Positions 11,450-22,439 of a stretch of DNA of 64,000 nucleotides are shown here, in pieces. The notes beneath the pieces were generated by a model. It was given only the letters and a program-made list of their open reading frames with translations, made no database searches and had not been told where the DNA came from. The position numbers and the translations under genes are program-made. The stretch is from the NCBI GenBank assembly GCA_021229015.1, contig CM037780.1:62429323-62493322 (forward strand), written 5' to 3'. Within the stretch, counting starts at the first letter, position 1, and each line of letters starts with the position of its first letter. This stretch comes from Solen grandis (taxonomy: Eukaryota; Mollusca; Bivalvia; Adapedonta; Solenidae).

Positions 11450-12595
11450 CTACTGTTCTTGCTTCGTGGAGAAGCCAAACTGAATCTCCAGCCTTAAAGT
11501 TTCAAGCCTTAAAGTTTGTAAATAATACTTTGGTATCATGCTTCGCTTTGCACTACTTTTCAAATATTTTCTAGCTACAAGATGGGCTTTATGCATCTTG
11601 TTCTGTATCTCTAGCACATACTGGGAGCAAAATGGAGATCCTGTATCTAAAGCAACTGGGAATATAAGATCTGCCGGCATTCGGACCTCTCTTCCAAGAC
11701 ACATGAGGTTTGGTGTTAACTTTGTCGACTCATGGGGTGATGCTCTATAGGCTCCGGCAAGGCAGCCAAGATACATGTCCCATTCTTCTTGATCGGTGAG
11801 GTATGCCTTAATCATCTTCAACAACCTTCAATGGAAGCGCTCAGTTTGACCATTGCATTGAGGGCGTCTTGGACTTGTCCTGGATTTCTTGATCTGAAAT
11901 AAGGCACATAACTCTTTGAAGAGTTTGCTTTCAAAAGCTGCCCCTTGGTCACTATGTATGGTTAACGGGGCACCCCATCTGGCTATAAATTCATTTGTTA
12001 GCCTCATCACACAGTCTTCTGCTTGCTGGTTGGGTACAGCTGACACTTCTACATACTTAGTGAATAGGTCCGTCAGCACCAAAATGTACTTATTCCCATT
12101 TCTCGTTTCCGGTAGGAGACCAAGGTAGTCAATTGCCAGATTATCCCATGGTGCGCCACTCTTCAAATGGCCCATTTGGGCTCTAGGTTTTTTCTTGGGA
12201 TCTCTATCAGCAGCACATGTTTCACATGACTGAATGTGCAAGAGTACATCTTGCTTAAGATTATACCAGTAACACCTTTGGAGAATTTTATACTTTGTCT
12301 TTTTTGTACCAAGGTGTCCGGCCAAAAGACAATCATGTGCTAATTTCAGGACATGTTCCTGGATGCTTCTGGGTACTATAACCTGTATGTATGTGCCAGT
12401 TGCATTTTGCTTTACAAACTCCCTACAGAGTATGCCACCTTGTAGTGCAAGTGAGTCCCAGAGGATCCAGTAATGCCACAATGCTGGACTCTCTGCTCTC
12501 ACATCTGCTACATCTGGTTGCTGGCCCTGTATTTTGGCTGCAAGTAGCATGGAAATATCAGGATCATTCTGTTGCTGAGCTACCATGTCCACCAC
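11450..12595 (-). pseudogene. Ty3/gypsy integrase (with in-frame stop)
   Basis: Integrates the retroelement cDNA. An N-terminal HHCC zinc-binding module is visible (H..GHLG..CYW..CETC). The catalytic core follows with the D,D,E triad in DYLG, HSDQG and GQTER. A C-terminal part begins after a TGA near 11829. The sequence on both sides of that stop stays in one frame and matches the usual integrase continuation, so this is a nonsense mutation. The C-terminal tail is truncated around 11450. It lies directly downstream of RNase H on the minus strand, as in all Ty3/gypsy elements. Confidence 0.85.
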
Positions 12596-12679
12596 TGACA
12601 GGGATTTAAATCATGAACCGGTACTGTCTGATGTGCCAGCTACTGGGTCTTTGGTTTGTCGGACGAAATCTGATTCAGC

Positions 12680-13237
12680 TTACATTTGAGGGAGCTGACT
12701 GTTTGGTAACTCAGGAGAGGTTGTTTCTATTAACTCTGAAAGTGGGTGCTTCATTTCTGATGCTAGTCTCCAGCATTTCTTACATGGGCCACATTTTAGC
12801 GGCTCACTCATGTCCCCCTCTGGGCATGTAGTCTCTCGGGTTTTCGCACCTAGACAAAGCATCACAGTGTAGCTGTTTCTTTCCTGGTCTGTACTCAATT
12901 GTAAGATCATAAGGAGCCAAAATCTCAATCCAGCGTGCAATTTTTCCACTGGGCTCTTTTAAGCTAAACGGCCAAACCAACGGCTTGATGGTCAGTTCTA
13001 ACCAGGAACCTGCGTCCTAGCAGATACTGCCTAAAATACTGGGTAAAGTAAACTACAGCAAGAAGTTCTTTTTTTTGTTATGCAGTAGTTACGTTCAGAT
13101 TTATTGAGAGATCTGCTTGCATATGCAATGACCCTCTCGCGGCCCTCTTGGATCTGAGATAGCACTGCGCCAATCCCTGTCCCTGAGGCATCTACATCAA
13201 GGACGAATGACCCACCATTACTAACTGGGTAGCCCAT
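12680..13237 (-). pseudogene. Ty3/gypsy RNase H (fragmented)
   Basis: The segment 13031-13237 reads FVLDVDASGTGIGAVLSQ and then IAYASRSLNKSERNYC, the typical start of retroelement RNase H with its first catalytic Asp. The frame is then lost near 13060. A degraded continuation follows in 12680-12949. It sits between RT and integrase on the minus strand. Frameshifts make it non-functional. Confidence 0.75.
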
Positions 13238-13410
13238 TACGTCAGGGCTAATAAGAGTCGTCTTTATGTGGCTAAATGCTTTGTCACATGCATCACCCCA
13301 TTTAAATCTTCTGTCTTTTTTGTAAGGTCAATAAGTGGTCTTGCAATTTTAGCAAAATATTTCACAAAACGTCTATAGTATGACCCTGTAGCTACAAACT
13401 GCTTAACTTG

Positions 13411-14155
13411 TTAAGAGGTTTGTGGTTTTGGCCAGCCTAGAATTTTGGAGATATTGGTTGGATCTGGTCTGACACCTTCTTTGCTACCCACATGTCCAAG
13501 GAAGACTACTTCAGTTTGCAATAGGTGGCATTTGTCTGGTCTGAGTTTAAGACCTGCCTGTTCAGTTCTAGCCAACACTTGGTCTACTCGTTTCAGATGT
13601 TCCTCATCTATATAGACCAAGCAAGTCTCCCACTGAAGACCTTGCAATGCAAGCTCCATTGTTCTTTGGAAAGTACTTGCACTGTTATTCAACCCAAATG
13701 GCATCTTAGTCATTTTATATTGACCAAATTTGCATATAAATGCACTCTTTGGGATGTCTTCTTTTTTTAGAGGAATCTGAAAATAGCCACTTGTCAGGTC
13801 GAAACTGCTAAACAGTGTTGAGCCAGCCACAACATCCAAACAGTCTTGGATCTTGGGTAGAGGAAAACCATCAGGTTTTACAAGGGCGTTGACTTTCCTG
13901 TAGTCGACACATGGTCGTATTAGTCCAGATTTCTTTTTGACCAATACTATTGGACTTGCCCACGGCGAGATACTTTTCTGAATTACACCCTTTTTGAGAA
14001 GGTCCTCTATCGCCTTCTTTTCTTCATCTACGTAGGCCAAATTAACTCTCCTTGGACGTTGTTTAACGGGCTCAGCACCACCTGTATTTATTGTGTGTTC
14101 TGCTAGATTTGTTATTCCGAGGTCCCAGTCATCCTTTGAGAAAGAATTGCCATAC
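13411..14155 (-). pseudogene. Ty3/gypsy reverse transcriptase, catalytic box deleted
   Basis: RT fingers and palm are clear: SPWASPIVLVKKKSG, CVDYRKVNALV, FDLTSGYFQI, and FGLNNSASTFQRTM, close to the usual FGL(C/K)NAPATFQ. The YxDD box reads YIDE followed at once by EHLKRVDQVL. The second Asp and about ten residues normally following it are deleted in frame, so the polymerase active site is destroyed. The frame continues upstream of the first Met (SKDDWDLGITNLAEHT), so it was part of a longer polyprotein. A degraded protease-RT linker lies at 14156-14335. Confidence 0.88.
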
Positions 14156-14335
14156 TTAACTTATGGTCCTGCGATTAAACTGCATTAATGAGGAGTCCTT
14201 CCCTCTATTGCCTTGTCATATAGCTTTAAAAGATGAGATGGAACCTGGTCTCTTTCTCTTAAATCAAAAATGGGATGATTAATGTTGTCATTGCTATGAA
14301 GCACAATTCTCCGTGCATATTCCATATTAGAGTCT

Positions 14336-14988
14336 TCATCTGTACACTTTTGTTATACTGACTATTTTTTCTATCTTCTCTGCTTGACCTATCTCTGCGT
14401 CTTGGTGAAGATCTACTTCTGTTGGGAATGGATTCAGGATTCTAACTTTTGACGTTGCTGCCCTATTCACGTCTACCAAAGTGGTGGCCATCATAAGCGT
14501 ATAATTTTGCCTGAATTCCTCTGTAGGTTCAACTAGATACACAGCTTGGTTGTCATTATCATCTCCTTCCACTCTTTCTACATAGACATCTACCAGTGCC
14601 TCTGCCTGAGCTGGTATTTTGATGTCATCTGCCATGACTATTTTACGAGTTTTCTTATGAATTGTGTGTTGATAACATAGTATTTCCATGCCATCAGGCA
14701 CAAGGAGGTTTTGCTTAGAAGCAAATCTGCTGGACCAGGTTTGTGCATTACAAATACGTCATGGCCTAATAAAGCATCATCTTCAATATCAGCAACAATT
14801 GCTTCAGTCTCAAGACTCAGATCCCCAAGCTTTATCCTAAAGCTTGCCTTGCCTTTCTCTCTAATGGGAGAACCTCCTGCCCCCTTAAGGCAAACTGATC
14901 TTGAGAAATCTGGGCGATCTCTTAAACTGTTATACACCCTGGATAACAAAATGGTCTTTGAGGCGCCTGTATCTGCCGTAGAGATCAC
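14336..14988 (-). pseudogene. Ty3/gypsy aspartic protease and linker (frameshifted)
   Basis: The retropepsin motif ISTADTGASKTIL (DTG active site) is near the start of the 14638-14988 frame. The distal ALLGHDVF matches the conserved second-lobe motif. The frame then shifts into 14336-14701 (linker to RT). This would process the Gag-Pol polyprotein. The position between nucleocapsid and RT is canonical. A frameshift lies near 14690. Confidence 0.8.
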
Positions 14989-15137
14989 AGGTTGGCCTTC
15001 AACAGACCCCTCTATATATACTCCATCGCCCCTCTCACTGCAGCACGTATTGTTAATATCTGCTATGTTAACTTTGGTTGGCTGGGTATCTAATTTTCTT
15101 CTACATTCAGTCTCACAGCAGGCCTCTTTGGTATCAA

Positions 15138-16480
15138 TTACTGGGGACTCCCTTTGGCCACAAGGGTCAGCCCTTTGGAGTTTAAATCATCCTTACTTTC
15201 CTCTGTTTTGTAACTTCTATTATCACTTTTCCCTTGGTTTCTTTGGTTTGTTGGGAAATTACTTGCAAAGTGACCCTTTTTATGACATTGATAGCATTCA
15301 ATTTCTCTTATGTCAGTTTTACTCCTGTTCATCCATGTCTTGCTTGAGTTCTGGGCTCTTTCTAGTCGATCTATTCGTAGAAGTAATTGTTGCAACAGCC
15401 AACTTTAGCTGGTACAGACACAGACCAGACACATTTGTGTCTGGTCTGTGTCTGTACCAGCTAAAGTTGGCTGATTAGAATGAAAGTTTTTTCTTAGGTT
15501 TGTATTGTGTCCTTCTTGCGATCCGCTACTTTGGACATGTTTGTCAACCTCCTGGGTTCTTCGTGTGTTACCTTTATACCTCTTTTCATTCCTTCCAGCA
15601 TTCCTAATTTGTATTAGGTTTACAACATGGAAGACCGCTTCATCAATATCTTTCGGATCTTTATGGTATTCCACTTCAAAACGAATATCATCATCGGTAA
15701 GGCCATTCAAGAAATGTCGCACTAAATCTTCATTGCGAGTACGCCTGTCTCTATGTCCATGAGCCTTTTCATATAATCGCTTCAGGTCAGCGGCATATTC
15801 TTCAACAGTCTCGCCATACCGCTGGTTTCTTCTACTGAATTTGAAAGCGAACGATCTAGGTGTTTCGATTTTCCTATACCGACTGTCAAGTTCTGAAACT
15901 AAGTCATGGTAATCTCTAAGTGTGGAGGGAGGAAGCTGGGTAAAGACAAACTCACTCGCCTGACCTTCTATCTTTGGTAAGAGCTGATCTAACTTGTCCT
16001 CCTCATTCCATCTGAACCGCTGGGCAATGGCTTCAAACCGTGCTGCCCATGTCGCCCAATCCTCTTCACCAGTGAAAGGGGGATTTTTATATGTGATGTC
16101 TGCCTACTATGATGGGTGTTCCAATGTCTCTGATGTGATGGTACACACGGGATGGAATTATTATTTCCATCATGACGGGATTCAATGAAATTTAGATGAA
16201 GTGCACCATTTCTCTCTGCTCTACTACAAGGATTCTCAACTGATACACTCAATGGTTGAATAAATGGCAACGACTGGCTATCTGCCCCACTTTTAGATGT
16301 TGCACTATTGACCATACTGTTTACAGCAGGTGCAGCAATAATGTTGCTACGGCTTTGCTGTTTAAGCTCTCTCAACTCCATAACCACATCTTGAAAGATA
16401 TTGGCCATTCCGCTCATCACTGCAGACATTTGGTTTACAGCATTATCATTTTTATCAATATTCTGGTTTAATGGTGCCAA
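15138..16480 (-). pseudogene. Ty3/gypsy gag with mutated zinc knuckle
   Basis: Three frame segments make up a gag: 15989-16480 (N-terminal, helix MANIFQDVVMELRELKQQ), 15405-15722 (capsid C-terminal part, MRHFLNGLTDDDIRFEV) and 15138-15395 (nucleocapsid). The CCHC knuckle reads CYQCHKKGHFASNF, so the last Cys is replaced by Phe. A perfect 78-base palindrome (15396-15473) interrupts the reading frame between capsid and nucleocapsid. The N-terminal frame can be followed upstream of its first Met to about 16600. Confidence 0.8.
15396..15473. repeat. Perfect 38-bp inverted repeat (palindrome) inside gag
   Basis: 15396-15433 and 15436-15473 are exact reverse complements separated by TT. The right arm is in frame with capsid on the minus strand, so the left arm is the added, inverted copy. 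Identity of the arms implies a recent event (template switch, hairpin repair, or a library/assembly artefact). Confidence 0.95.
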
Positions 16481-16694
16481 TGGTATTTCATTTAGAAGTA
16501 TTCTTAAATTATCCAGGTTAACCTGGTCATTTTCTAAGTTATGAGGGGTAGGGGGTCTCTGCTCTGGGACTTGATGGTCATTCCTGAAGGAGATGACACC
16601 TTCACTGGTTCTGGATCATACATAGTTTAAATCTATGTGGTCTCTTATTGGAAACGCTGGTTTGATCTCTGGATCTGATGTAAGGAATTATCAG

Positions 16695-16712
16695 ATCCCA
16701 CCTCTGCCACCA
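16695..16712 (-). other. Candidate primer-binding site
   Basis: The minus strand reads TGGTGGCAGAGGTGGGAT four bases inside the 5' LTR end (GCGTAACA, then TTTA). A TGG start is expected for complementarity to a tRNA 3' CCA. The specific tRNA was not identified. Confidence 0.55.
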
Positions 16713-16716
16713 TAAA

Positions 16717-16818
16717 TGTTACGCTCCTCTTGAGCTGCTACCTTAGACGTCACGCTCCTCTAGAGCTACCTTAACGTCACGCGTCTCTTGAGCTGCCACC
16801 TTTAACATCACTTGCGCA
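16717..16818 (-). repeat. 5' LTR (about 102 bp)
   Basis: Partner of 7382-7484: about two substitutions and a one-base indel between them, roughly 97% identity. This dates the insertion as fairly recent even though gag-pol is badly broken. Confidence 0.75.
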
Positions 16819-16829
16819 CTTCTTTATAT

Positions 16830-17370
16830 CTCAATAACCATTCATGGTATTGACTTGAAAGTTTATGAATATGTTTAGGGGCATCAGAAAACCGAGGTCG
16901 ATAACTCTTGATGGAATATATTACAAATTATGACCCTTTTTAATTTAGAAATTTTGATTAAAGTTTTGCATGCAATGTTCTTTCATGTTTATATATCACT
17001 ATCCAGGCATGCAATTAATTTGAAACATCTTTCATATGTTTAAGGGTATCATACTATCAAGGCAGATAACTCTTGATGGAATATATAACTATTTATAGCT
17101 CCTTTTTAACTTAGAATCCTTGGTTAAGTTTTGCATGCAAGGAATTTCATGCTTATATTTTAGTAACCAGGCATGGGTTTGACTAGAAACGTCTTAAATA
17201 TGTTAAATGGTATCATGCTACAGTGGCATATAGTTTCTGACTGAATATAATGCAGATTAGGTCCACTTTTTGACTAAGACTTTTTGGTTAAAGTTTTGCA
17301 TGCAAGCTACTATCCAGGTTTTATATCAGAAATTGTTTATGGTATTGACTAGAAGGTTTAGGAGTGTGTG
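16830..17370. repeat. Diverged tandem repeat, 165-bp period, ~3.3 units
   Basis: The marker AAGTTTTGCATGCAA occurs at 16961, 17126 and 17291, exactly 165 bp apart. A second marker (GATAACTCTTGATGGAATATA) recurs in the first two units. The sequence is unrelated to the core of the 4-6275 elements despite the equal period. Diverged relatives lie at about 25905-26125 (GTAGATAACTCATGATATAA). Confidence 0.75.
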
Positions 17371-17532
17371 CAGGGTCATAAAAACAAAACAAACAAAAAA
17401 CAGAATAAAATATTGATTTAGAGACACTTCAACAGTCGAAAGACGTCATACGGTGTCTAAAAAAGTTTAAAATTACGATAAGTCACAAAACTGTACACAA
17501 GTAAATCCCGCACAGCAGGAGAGTAAACACGT

Positions 17533-18040
17533 TTAATATAACACATATGTAAAATCAAAGCTTGTTATATATACCAAAAAAAAAAAAAATGCCACATTAA
17601 AACAATTAGTTCTAATAAGATTTAAATCAATACAGTCAACTAAAATATGTTTGATAGTATACTGTTCCTGGCAAGGGATACATACAGGTTGTTCTTCTCG
17701 ATTTAAAAGATAGGAGTGAGTCAAACGAGTATGTCCTATGCATGTCCTATGCGACAACGATTAATAACACATTCTTCCCTACGCACAGCGCGGGAAGATG
17801 GGAACCAAAAACATAAGGATGGTTGAATAGAATGTAATTATTAAATTGAGCGTTGTCCCAACTAGATTGCCATTTTGAAAAGATCAATTTATTTATGGAA
17901 GATTTCAAATCTGTAAATGAATTTTTTATATCTGCCTCGTCTATATCGGAGGCTGCCTTAGCAGCACGATCAGCTCTCTCATTACCACGAATTCTCATAT
18001 ATATGACTGGGAACCCAACAGAATGTAATTTGTTTCGCAA
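17533..18040 (-). pseudogene. LINE RNase H C-terminus and zinc tail
   Basis: 17747-18040 contains GNERADRAAKAAS, the last conserved Asp motif of RNase H. After a frameshift near 17750, the tail CIPCQEQYTIKHILVDC (C-x2-C-x8-H-x4-C) follows in 17533-17757. Confidence 0.75.
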
Positions 18041-18094
18041 AAGATAGGTAAAGATGTTTAATTAAAATATCTTGTATTCGTGGATTCGCAAATT

Positions 18095-18523
18095 TCATAT
18101 TTTTGATTGATTGTGGAAAACAGACAAGGAATCAGAAAATATAATAAATGTATCGGACCGAATAGATGATACCGCATGTAAAGCTAACTCAATAGCTTTT
18201 GCTTCTGCGGAGAAAATCGAAGTGCCATTCGGTAAACGATATAATTTTGTGTAAAAGTAGCTTATGACTGCACATGTGGTCGTATTGCCATCTTTAGAGC
18301 CATCTGTATAAATGTCATAATGGTCTCCATAAGTAGACCTAATTTCATTGAACTTTGATTGAAATAAAATTGGATCAGAGATGGCTTTTTTAGAATTGTG
18401 AAGACTAAGGTTAACTTCAGGTCTTTTAAGTGTCCAATGTGGAATTTGTGGAACTGGGGCCGTATTCATAAAGCTCCTTAGGAACAAATTTCCCTTAGTC
18501 TCTAAGATTTTCCTTAAAATCAC
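18095..18523 (-). pseudogene. LINE RNase H domain
   Basis: Shows YTDGSK (first Asp), FSAEAKAIELALHA (Glu) and IIFSDSLSV (second Asp), the catalytic pattern of type-I RNase H. It removes the RNA strand of the element's cDNA hybrid. The N-terminal 20 or so residues of the open frame come from the MITE inserted upstream, so the true domain begins near 18455 (PVPQIPHWTLKRP). Confidence 0.85.
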
Positions 18524-18644
18524 ATAGATTTCCCTTAGGTATTAAGGATTTCATTTAGTCTTATATATAAAACACCTTAGGAGAATTATTCCAGTTAAGG
18601 AATTATTTTCCTTAAAAACTAAGGAGCTTTATGAATACGACCCC
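18456..18644. mobile_element. 189-bp MITE nested in the LINE
   Basis: The ends are GGGGCCGTATTCATAAAG and, reverse-complemented, GGGGTCGTATTCATAAAG, extending to CTCCTTAG (about 26 bp). The inside is AT-rich and partly self-complementary, with no coding potential. It interrupts LINE coding sequence just before the RNase H domain, so it is younger than the LINE insertion. Confidence 0.85.
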
Positions 18645-18821
18645 TGATTTCGTTTTAATGACTTTTATGTCAACTTCTTAACCTGAAAAAAGATTCTGAG
18701 CACGTAAACCCAAAGGTTTGATAACCTTAGGTTTGCTCTCATATAATGTTTTATAGTTAGGGTGAAATACGCTATCATAAGCTGGATTACTCGGATTGGA
18801 TTTGAGTTTTGTAATATACTG

Positions 18822-20000
18822 TTAGGTTAATTTTTCTCTACGTAGGTATAAGGATGGTTCATTTGCAGCTACATAAAGGCTTTCAACAGGAGATGTTTGA
18901 AATGCGCCAAGTGCCAAGCGAAGTCCTTGATGATGAATTCTGTCCAGTAACTGTAAATGTGATTTTCTGGCTGAACCATAAACGATACAGCCATAGTCTA
19001 GTTTTGAGCGAATAAGAGAACGGTATAAATTCAAAAGGACTATTGTGTCTGCCCCCCAATCGGTATGGGCGACTACTTTCATTATGTTAAGTGCCTTTCG
19101 ACATTTATTATTTAAGTATTTTAAATTGGAAATAAAATTAAGTTTTTTTTTTTGTCGAAAATCACTCCAAGAAACTTAAATTCGTCAACGACAGGAATAG
19201 GAGTACCATCCAGCCTTAAATTTGGGTCATCTTGATGATTTCTTAATTGACAAAAATGCACACACTGTGTCTTTGATCTAGAAAATTAAAAGCCGTTTTC
19301 AGATGCCCATTTTTGTAATTTTATTAAGACATTGTTGAAGCTGCCGTTCAATAGTAATCCTATTTTTGGATCTGTAGCAAATTAAAAAGTCGTCAACGTA
19401 AAGAGAGAAATCAACACCAGGATTTAAACATTTAACTATACTAATACTATTAATTTTAACACTAAAAAGGGTAACAGAAAGAATACTTCCTTGTGGAACT
19501 TCTTGCTCTTGATTAAAACAGTTGGATAAAATCGAACCACATTTGACTTTAAAATTTCTGTCTGATAAAAAAATTTCTGTAAATATTGGTAAATGGCCCG
19601 TAAGACCAAAATCATACAAATCTTTATTAATACCATGTTTCCACGTGGTATCGTATGCCTTTTCCAGGTCAAAAATATACTTACTAAATGTTCCTTTTTG
19701 ACAAAGGCGTCACGAATAAAACTTTCAAGTCTAATTTAATGATCAGTTGTACTTCTCTGGTTTCTGAAGCCACACTGAAAATTTGTAATTAGGTTATTAG
19801 ACTCTAAGAACCAAACAAGGCAGGCATTTATCATTCTCTCTAGAGTTTTGCAGATGCAGCTTGTTAAAGCAATAGGTCTATAATAAGTGGGGTAAGTATT
19901 ATCCTTTCCATGTTTTGGAACTGAAATAATAAATGCCTCCTTCCATGAAGGAGGATCTATACCTGAAGACCATTTATCATTAAATATTTTTAACAGAGTG
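18822..20000 (-). pseudogene. LINE reverse transcriptase
   Basis: The palm is traceable in broken frames from about 20000: YRPIALTSCICKTLERM, then FQCGFRNQRSTTDH followed by a stop, then EVPQGSILSVTLF and YVDDFLICY (active-site YxDD) in 19299-19619. The thumb is at 18822-19082 (LDYGCIVYGSARKSHL, QGLRLALGAF). Frameshifts lie near 19640 and around 19290. Confidence 0.85.
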
Positions 20001-20005
20001 GCAAT

Positions 20006-20734
20006 TTAAGAGTGTGGAAGATTTCGAAGTAATTGATATGGAATGTCATCAGGGCATGAAGCGGTGTCATGAGATTTTTTTATGGCATACTGGAGTTCAG
20101 ACAAAGAGAACGGTTTATTATAAGCTTCATCATTAGATGAAGTAAAATTATTTTTTTTGCTTTTTCGATTCCTTTTTGTTTTCCTTAGAATAATTCTTAG
20201 TAGACGAGTTTTTAGAAAAACATTCAGCCAATAAATTAGAAATACTTTTTTTTTATCAGAAACCTTTTCATTATTTTGGTCGTTTAAATGAGTAACACAT
20301 GAATTAGATTTTTTTTCAATTATCTTTTTAATCATTTTCCATACCTTTTTCATTGGAGTTTTAGAAATAAGTTTTGAAATGTATTCACGCCAAGAATTTT
20401 TCTTTTACTGTTTAATGGTCCTTCGAGCTTTTGCTCTGAGTATTCTAATTTGATCATGATTTTCTTTTGTTGGTCCTACATTGAATCTTTTGACAGCTAC
20501 TCTGCGTTTACGGATGGCTTTTTTGCATTCGTCATTAAACCATGGTCTGCTTTTATTTGTAACTTTTCTTTTAGGTATACATTGTTCGGCAATGGAATGT
20601 AGTTTAGAGGAGAACTCGACTATAGGGTCATCAAATTCTAAAATAGTTGAAGAAAATAACTCTTTATTACAAAGTGTCTGAAATTTACCCCAATCGGCTT
20701 TTTTTAAAAATCCATCGTGGAGGAGTATCATCAA
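20006..20734 (-). pseudogene. LINE endonuclease-RT linker
   Basis: Two frames cover the basic linker (IPKRKVTNKSRPWFNDECKKAIRKRR, typical just upstream of LINE RT) and the start of RT (FSLSELQYAIKKSHDTASCPDDIPYQLLRNLP). One frameshift lies between them near 20370. Confidence 0.75.
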
Positions 20735-21358
20735 TACTAGAGTTAATGTTAGTTAATATAATTTGAAGGTGGTCACTTCCACACAAATCGTCATGCACTC
20801 TCCAGTCGTAGTCTAAATATAAAGTCGGATAGGAAAGAGAAAGATCAATGGCCGAATAATGACCAGTTGCAGGATGAAGGTAAGTATGAGATTTATTATT
20901 TAGAATACATAGACCGTTTTTGTTTACAAAATCTTCTACAATTTTACGTTTCTCATTAAAATCGTTACAACCCCATAATGTATTATGGCCATTTAGGTCA
21001 CCTAAAAGTAAATAAGGTGCAGGAAGTTGATTTATAAGATTTTCTAAATCTTTAGGATTCAAAGTAGAACTTGGAGGTATATAAATAGAGCAAACTGATC
21101 ACTCTGTGCAAAGTTACACTGAGAACCACAGCTTAATTGGTTTTGGGTTAAAACTGATGAACCGCCAGCGGCTCTATCACAATTGTTTGAAATAAAGTCA
21201 TAGGAAGTATAATTCCTAAAAGATACATTATCATCACCTTTTAAAAGTGTTTCTTGAAGACAGACTACAACTGGAGATTGTGGAGTCAAAAGTAACGATA
21301 ATTCATTGTAATTAGCTTTTAGACCTCTACAATACCATTGTATAATTTTGTTTACCAT
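20685..21358 (-). pseudogene. LINE AP-type endonuclease (frameshifted)
   Basis: The first half (21059-21358) has IIQWYCRGLKANYNEL and VVCLQETLLK (catalytic Asn/Glu motifs). The second half (20685-21062) has LLLGDLNGHNTLWG, SAIDLSL and GSDHLQI (Asp/His motifs). This enzyme nicks target DNA to prime reverse transcription. The frame breaks near 21060. Confidence 0.88.
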
Positions 21359-21397
21359 GGTTTAAGAGAGAACGAAAGATAATGAATATCAAAGATC

Positions 21398-22430
21398 TCA
21401 AGGTGCTACAACTGGAGATCTTGACCTTGAGGAGGAGGATGGACTTGCACTAGTGCATTCCATCTCATCCTTGCAGTCATCCTGTAATACATCATACCTG
21501 TGCAGCGTCCTAGAGGGATTGTTAGATCCCAAAGCCTGACGCCCAGACGCTGGGTACGAATCTATTACCGGTTTGTTGGTTTTAATCTGTTTACTTGATT
21601 TATTGGTTTTCTTTTCTTGATTTATAGTCACTTTTTTAGACTCTGATTCAGATTGAGATTTTGTTTTGGCTGTTTTGGCCGATGAAGAAACTTGTTCTGA
21701 AAAAATCTGTTTGTGTACAAGCATCTGTCATTGTAATTATTTTCGAATTTGATTTAATGAATGGTTTGTTTTGGTGTAGCTTCGTAAATTTTCTTTGCTT
21801 CCGGAAATGAGATATTTTGTGTAGCTTTGATTTTAAATATTTCTTTTTCTGTCAACCAAATTTCGCATTCTTTTGAATCTGCAGAATGATTTTTACCACA
21901 GTTTGCACACTTCAATGGATTTGGGCACTAGCTCTGAAAGTGACCACCATCTGTACTGCACTTGACGCAGACGCTAGTTAAATGGCGACATTTATCTTCA
22001 TGATGACCAAATTTTTGACAGCGATGACATCTTAATGGGTTTGTCATGAAAGGTCAACTTTAATTATTCTGTAGAAGATTTTTAAGGAACTTGGAGTAAT
22101 TGGGGTATTAAAAGTGAGAATAATTGTGTTTGTAGAAATTTCAGTGTTGTTTTTGGTAATGATAACTCTTCGTGCTGCTGTTACACCCCGAGGTTTTAGA
22201 TTTTCTGCAATTTCTTCATCGGTTACACCAGCTAGCATTTTGTCGCGCGGATCACACCTTTGGATGGATTTAAAGTTCTATGAATAGATGAATAAATCTG
22301 AATATTTGAAAAGGTTTTTAATCTGAGTATGTTTTCGCCTTGTGCTTTTCTTTTAATTTCGATAAGAATTTTGTTATTTCTTAGGTTTTTTTTAACCGAT
22401 TTCACTTCGCCAATTAAGCCTCAAACTGTT
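21398..22430 (-). pseudogene. LINE ORF1 with three zinc knuckles (stops and frameshift)
   Basis: The N-terminal frame (about 22430-22060) includes EIAENLKPRGVTAARRV. The region 22045-21865 then has CHRCQKFGHHEDKC, a second knuckle CVKC..GGHFQS with a TAG (21928-21930) just before its last Cys, and CANCGKNHSADSKEC. A low-complexity Ser/Lys-rich C-terminus is in another frame (21398-21724). It is a gag-like RNA-binding protein of the LINE. Confidence 0.8.
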
Positions 22431-22439
22431 TTTTTCAAT

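Larger units (their letters stand above)
7382..16818 (-). mobile_element. Ty3/gypsy LTR retrotransposon, broken, with an extra 3' gene
   Basis: Direct repeats of about 103 bp (7382-7484 and 16717-16818) have TG..CA ends on the minus strand and bound the unit. Next to the right LTR is a TGG-starting primer-binding candidate, and next to the left LTR is a purine tract. Between them, in minus-strand order, are gag with one zinc knuckle, aspartic protease, RT, RNase H and integrase. Integrase last is the Ty3/gypsy order. The coding region carries many frameshifts and stops. Between integrase and the 3' LTR there are a zinc-finger/coiled-coil frame (9698-10959) and about 2.2 kb of non-coding DNA, an unusual addition for this group. 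No matching target-site duplication flanks the LTRs. Confidence 0.85.
17533..22430 (-). mobile_element. Non-LTR retrotransposon with ORF1, endonuclease, RT and RNase H (I-superclade-like), degraded
   Basis: In minus-strand order: ORF1 with three zinc knuckles, AP-type endonuclease, linker, RT, RNase H and a C-terminal CCHC-like tail. The presence of RNase H and the tail motif IGHTRLTHSYLL point to the I/Nimb-type group rather than CR1 or RTE; this clade call is an inference. Many frameshifts and stops, plus a MITE inserted at 18456-18644, make it dead. The 3' end is somewhere left of 17533, and no clear poly(A) or target-site duplication was fixed. Confidence 0.8.
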
